Assembly (NCBI GenBank): GCA_964603255.1
Contig: CAZRVA010000116.1
Coordinates: 1-8,629 of the forward strand
DNA: 8,629 bases
DNA from: UBA6183 sp964603255
GTDB taxonomy: Bacteria; Bacteroidota; Bacteroidia; UKL13-3
Direction: 5' to 3'
Shown here: one piece after another, positions 6,976 to 8,629 of the stretch
Layout: each line of letters starts with the position of its first letter
Position numbering within the stretch: the first letter of the stretch is position 1
The notes under the pieces: generated by a model
Seen by the model: only the letters and a program-made list of their open reading frames with translations
What the model was told of the DNA's origin: nothing
The model's database searches: none
Program-made: the position numbers and the translations under genes

Positions 6976-7000
6976 GTGCAAAAGTATTGATCTTTTGCAC
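6976..7000. repeat. Perfect inverted repeat overlapping the rpmH promoter
   Basis: GTGCAAAAG (6976-6984), the 7-nt spacer TATTGAT, and CTTTTGCAC (6992-7000) form a perfect 9-bp inverted repeat. The left arm covers most of the predicted -7 element; the right arm falls in the spacer between -7 and -33. The predicted transcript starts downstream of it, so it would act as DNA (an operator) rather than as an RNA hairpin. This could also be chance, since the arms contain the common TTTTGCAC promoter string. Confidence 0.55.
6979..6986 (-). promoter_or_regulatory. rpmH promoter, -7 element
   Basis: The minus strand reads TACTTTTG, a full match to the Bacteroidota -7 consensus TAnnTTTG, and continues GCAC, as in the lipoprotein promoter further right. 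The -33 region at a 19-nt spacer is TTT rather than TTG, followed upstream by a long T run. Transcription would begin around 6970-6975 and leave a leader of about 15-20 nt before the rpmH ATG. Confidence 0.65.
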
Positions 7001-7033
7001 AAAAAAAAATCTTTTTGTAGTTTTTTTAACACA

Positions 7034-7063
7034 TAAAAAAATCCCGCTATTAGCGGGATTTTT
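7034..7063 (-). terminator. Rho-independent terminator after the lipoprotein gene
   Basis: ATCCCGCT (7041-7048) and AGCGGGAT (7052-7059) pair perfectly around a 3-nt loop, and flanking A/T bases extend the stem to about 12 bp (7037-7063). On the minus strand the stem is followed by a run of T from 7040 to 7035, the classic arrangement, 22 bp after the lipoprotein stop codon. It separates that gene from the rpmH promoter. T bases at the other side make it potentially active in both directions. Confidence 0.9.
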
Positions 7064-7084
7064 AAAGTCTTACTTACTAACGAA

Positions 7085-7318
7085 TTAGTGAGCAGCTGGA
7101 GCTTCTGCAGCAGGAGCAGCAGTAGAATCAGCAGCAACAGCAGTTGTATCTGCAGTCATAGCCATTTCTTGAGCTTGTAATGTAGAATCAGCGATACGTT
7201 GTTGTTCGATTGAATCTAATTTTGCAGCTTCTGCTTTAGCTTTTTCGTCAGCTGAAGGACCGCAAGCAACGATTGCTAACATAGCAGTTGCAGCAGCGAT
7301 TGATAATACTTTTTTCAT
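7085..7318 (-). CDS. Small alanine-rich lipoprotein of unknown function
   Basis: A 77-residue secreted lipoprotein. A lysine start (MKK), a hydrophobic segment (4-18) and the lipobox IVAC with Cys19 form a signal peptidase II site. The mature chain would be 59 residues: an acidic/lysine helix-prone stretch (ADEKAKAEAAKLDSIEQQ, 23-40), then a low-complexity alanine/threonine/proline tail with repeated DST/DTT steps (44-45, 57-59, 64-66) ending PAAEAPAAH. The acidic residues at +6/+7 after the cysteine could act as a Bacteroidota surface-export signal, but this is speculative. It has its own strong promoter and terminator and may be abundantly expressed. It lies just after der, with no clear functional link. 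I do not recognise a function. Confidence 0.85.
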   Translation of the reverse strand: MKKVLSIAAATAMLAIVACGPSADEKAKAEAAKLDSIEQQRIADSTLQAQEMAMTADTTAVAADSTAAPAAEAPAAH

Positions 7319-7350
7319 TGTGTTTATTTTTTTCTTGATTAAAATCGGTG

Positions 7351-7380
7351 CAAATATACGCCTTGATTTTAAATCTGCAA
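7351..7380 (-). promoter_or_regulatory. Bacteroidota-type promoter of the lipoprotein gene
   Basis: The minus strand carries TTG (7378-7380), a 19-nt spacer and TATATTTG (7351-7358), matching the Bacteroidota consensus TTG and TAnnTTTG at both elements with the preferred spacing. It continues GCACC. Transcription should start near 7343-7346, giving a leader of about 25-28 nt. It lies entirely in the 70-bp gap after the der stop codon, so the lipoprotein gene can be expressed independently of der. Confidence 0.8.
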
Positions 7381-7388
7381 TAGTTTTT

Positions 7389-8629
7389 TTATTTTTTTCT
7401 CATGTAAATCACCATTGGAACTCCATGAAAATCAAAATTTTCACGAATCTTGTTTTCCAAGTAGCGCTTGTAGCTCTCTGTTACGTATTGAGGCAGGTTA
7501 CAGAAGAATGCAAATTTGGGACTACGACCCGGCAATTGCATTACAAACTTAATTTTAACATACTTACCTTTTATTGATGGTGGTGGATAGTTTTCAATTA
7601 ATTCTAACATTACCTCGTTTAACTGATGGGTTTTTATCCTGCGTCTTCTGCTTGCATTTACAGTCATGGCCACATCAACTAGTTTGTGAATACGCTGTTT
7701 TTCTACTGCTGAGGTAAACAAAATAGGAACATCATTAAATGGTTTCAGTTTTTCTTTAATGGTATCCTCGTATGCTTTTGCTGTTTTGTGGTCTTTTTCT
7801 ATTAAATCCCACTTATTTACCACTATTACCAAGCCTTTGCTGTTTTTTACAGCAAGGTGTACCAAGTTCATATCTTGTGAATCCAAACCAATGGTTGCGT
7901 CAATCACCAAAACTGCCACATCGCAGTTTTCTAGCGCATTGATAGAGCGCATTACTGAGTAAAACTCAATATCTTCTCTTACTTTCGATTTCTTGCGTAT
8001 ACCTGCTGTATCAACCAAATAAAATTTATGCCCGTATGCGTTGTACAAAGTATCAATGGTATCGCGGGTTGTTCCTGCAATATCAGTTACAATGTTTCTG
8101 TCTTCGCCTAAAAGGGCATTTACCAAGGATGATTTACCAACGTTAGGACGCCCCACAATGGCTACCCTTGGAATAAAGTTTACCGGTTCTTCTTTTTCGA
8201 TTAGGTCATCGTTCTCATCGTATTCAGCGGCAAAGTTCTCTTCGTCAATATCGCCCTCAAAATCTTGGTCGTTGTCTTCGTTAGGTTCATCAATTAGCTC
8301 TGGTTTAAGTTTTTCCATGATGTCGTCTAACAACTCTCCCGTACCACTTCCACTAACAGATGACAAGGTATACAAATCATCAAAACCTAGTTTGTAAAAC
8401 TCACTTGCTTCATATACACGCTGACTGTTATCTACCTTATTTACTATCAAATAAACCGGCTTATTGGTTTTGCGTAATAGTTTGGCAAACTGGCTGTCAA
8501 GGTCGGTTATACCTGTGGCCACATCAACCATAAATAATAATAAATCAGCTTCTTTAATGGCAATATTTACCTGATCTCTGATGGCTGCTTCAAATACATC
8601 GTTGCTGTTTGATACAAATCCTCCTGTAT
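7389..8629 (-). CDS. der: Ribosome biogenesis GTPase Der (EngA), N-terminus cut by the window edge
   Basis: A tandem GTPase needed for assembly of the 50S ribosomal subunit. The 412 visible residues begin inside the G3 motif (TGG of DTGG) of the first G domain, so about 55-60 residues with its P-loop lie outside the window; the frame is open to the right edge. Visible in the first domain are NKVD at 63-66 and SSVSGSGTGELL at 89-100. The second domain has GRPNVGKS (159-166), AGTTRD (184-189), DTAG (206-209), NKWD (271-274) and TSA (305-307). The C-terminal KH-like domain covers about 330-412 and ends in IYMRKK. Between the G domains is an acidic linker of about 40 residues (109-149), longer and more acidic than usual. 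An ATG at 8529-8531 is internal and not the true start. Confidence 0.95.
   Translation of the reverse strand, partial: TGGFVSNSNDVFEAAIRDQVNIAIKEADLLLFMVDVATGITDLDSQFAKLLRKTNKPVYLIVNKVDNSQRVYEASEFYKLGFDDLYTLSSVSGSGTGELLDDIMEKLKPELIDEPNEDNDQDFEGDIDEENFAAEYDENDDLIEKEEPVNFIPRVAIVGRPNVGKSSLVNALLGEDRNIVTDIAGTTRDTIDTLYNAYGHKFYLVDTAGIRKKSKVREDIEFYSVMRSINALENCDVAVLVIDATIGLDSQDMNLVHLAVKNSKGLVIVVNKWDLIEKDHKTAKAYEDTIKEKLKPFNDVPILFTSAVEKQRIHKLVDVAMTVNASRRRRIKTHQLNEVMLELIENYPPPSIKGKYVKIKFVMQLPGRSPKFAFFCNLPQYVTESYKRYLENKIRENFDFHGVPMVIYMRKK

Noticed and set aside
8041..8397. A plus-strand open frame of 118 codons opposite der
   Set aside because: It is serine-rich because it reads the complement of the acidic linker and GTPase codons; der is unambiguous on the other strand.

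Overview
The window looks like an ordinary chromosomal segment of an AT-rich member of the Bacteroidota. The evidence is the set of best family resemblances (extended bL34, SprT-like protein, S41 protease, small alanine-rich lipoprotein), the near absence of Shine-Dalgarno sequences before most starts, and promoters of the Bacteroidota type (TTG, 19 nt spacer, TAnnTTTG). I cannot assign an order or genus from sequence reading alone. No stretch over 300 bases lacks a gene. I see no mobile element, CRISPR array, tRNA or rRNA.

Layout from left to right; all genes but one lie on the minus strand. (1) 1-2346: a probable three-gene minus-strand operon of a UMF1-type MFS transporter, a LutA-like Fe-S protein with two CCG domains, and the N-terminal part of an Ldh2-type malate/L-lactate dehydrogenase cut by the window edge. 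This suggests uptake or export plus oxidation of a 2-hydroxy acid, but no substrate can be read from the sequence. (2) 2447-3492: a 94-residue protein of unknown function, divergent from a plus-strand SprT-like zinc metalloprotease. (3) 3519-6039: an S41 C-terminal processing protease followed by a TauE/SafE (TSUP) permease. (4) 6147-6956: yidD, rnpA and rpmH, transcribed rpmH-rnpA-yidD. The set supplies a ribosomal protein, the RNase P protein subunit and a membrane-insertion helper. A perfect 9-bp inverted repeat overlaps the predicted rpmH promoter. (5) 7041-7380: a small alanine-rich lipoprotein with its own promoter and a strong terminator. (6) 7389-8629: the tandem GTPase Der, cut at its N-terminus by the right edge, with an unusually long acidic linker between its two G domains.

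I found no convincing new system. The observations most worth a second look are the inverted repeat at the rpmH promoter, the lactate-type operon that pairs LutA with Ldh2 instead of showing LutB/LutC beside it, the unknown 94-residue protein next to the SprT-like gene, and the acidic Der linker.
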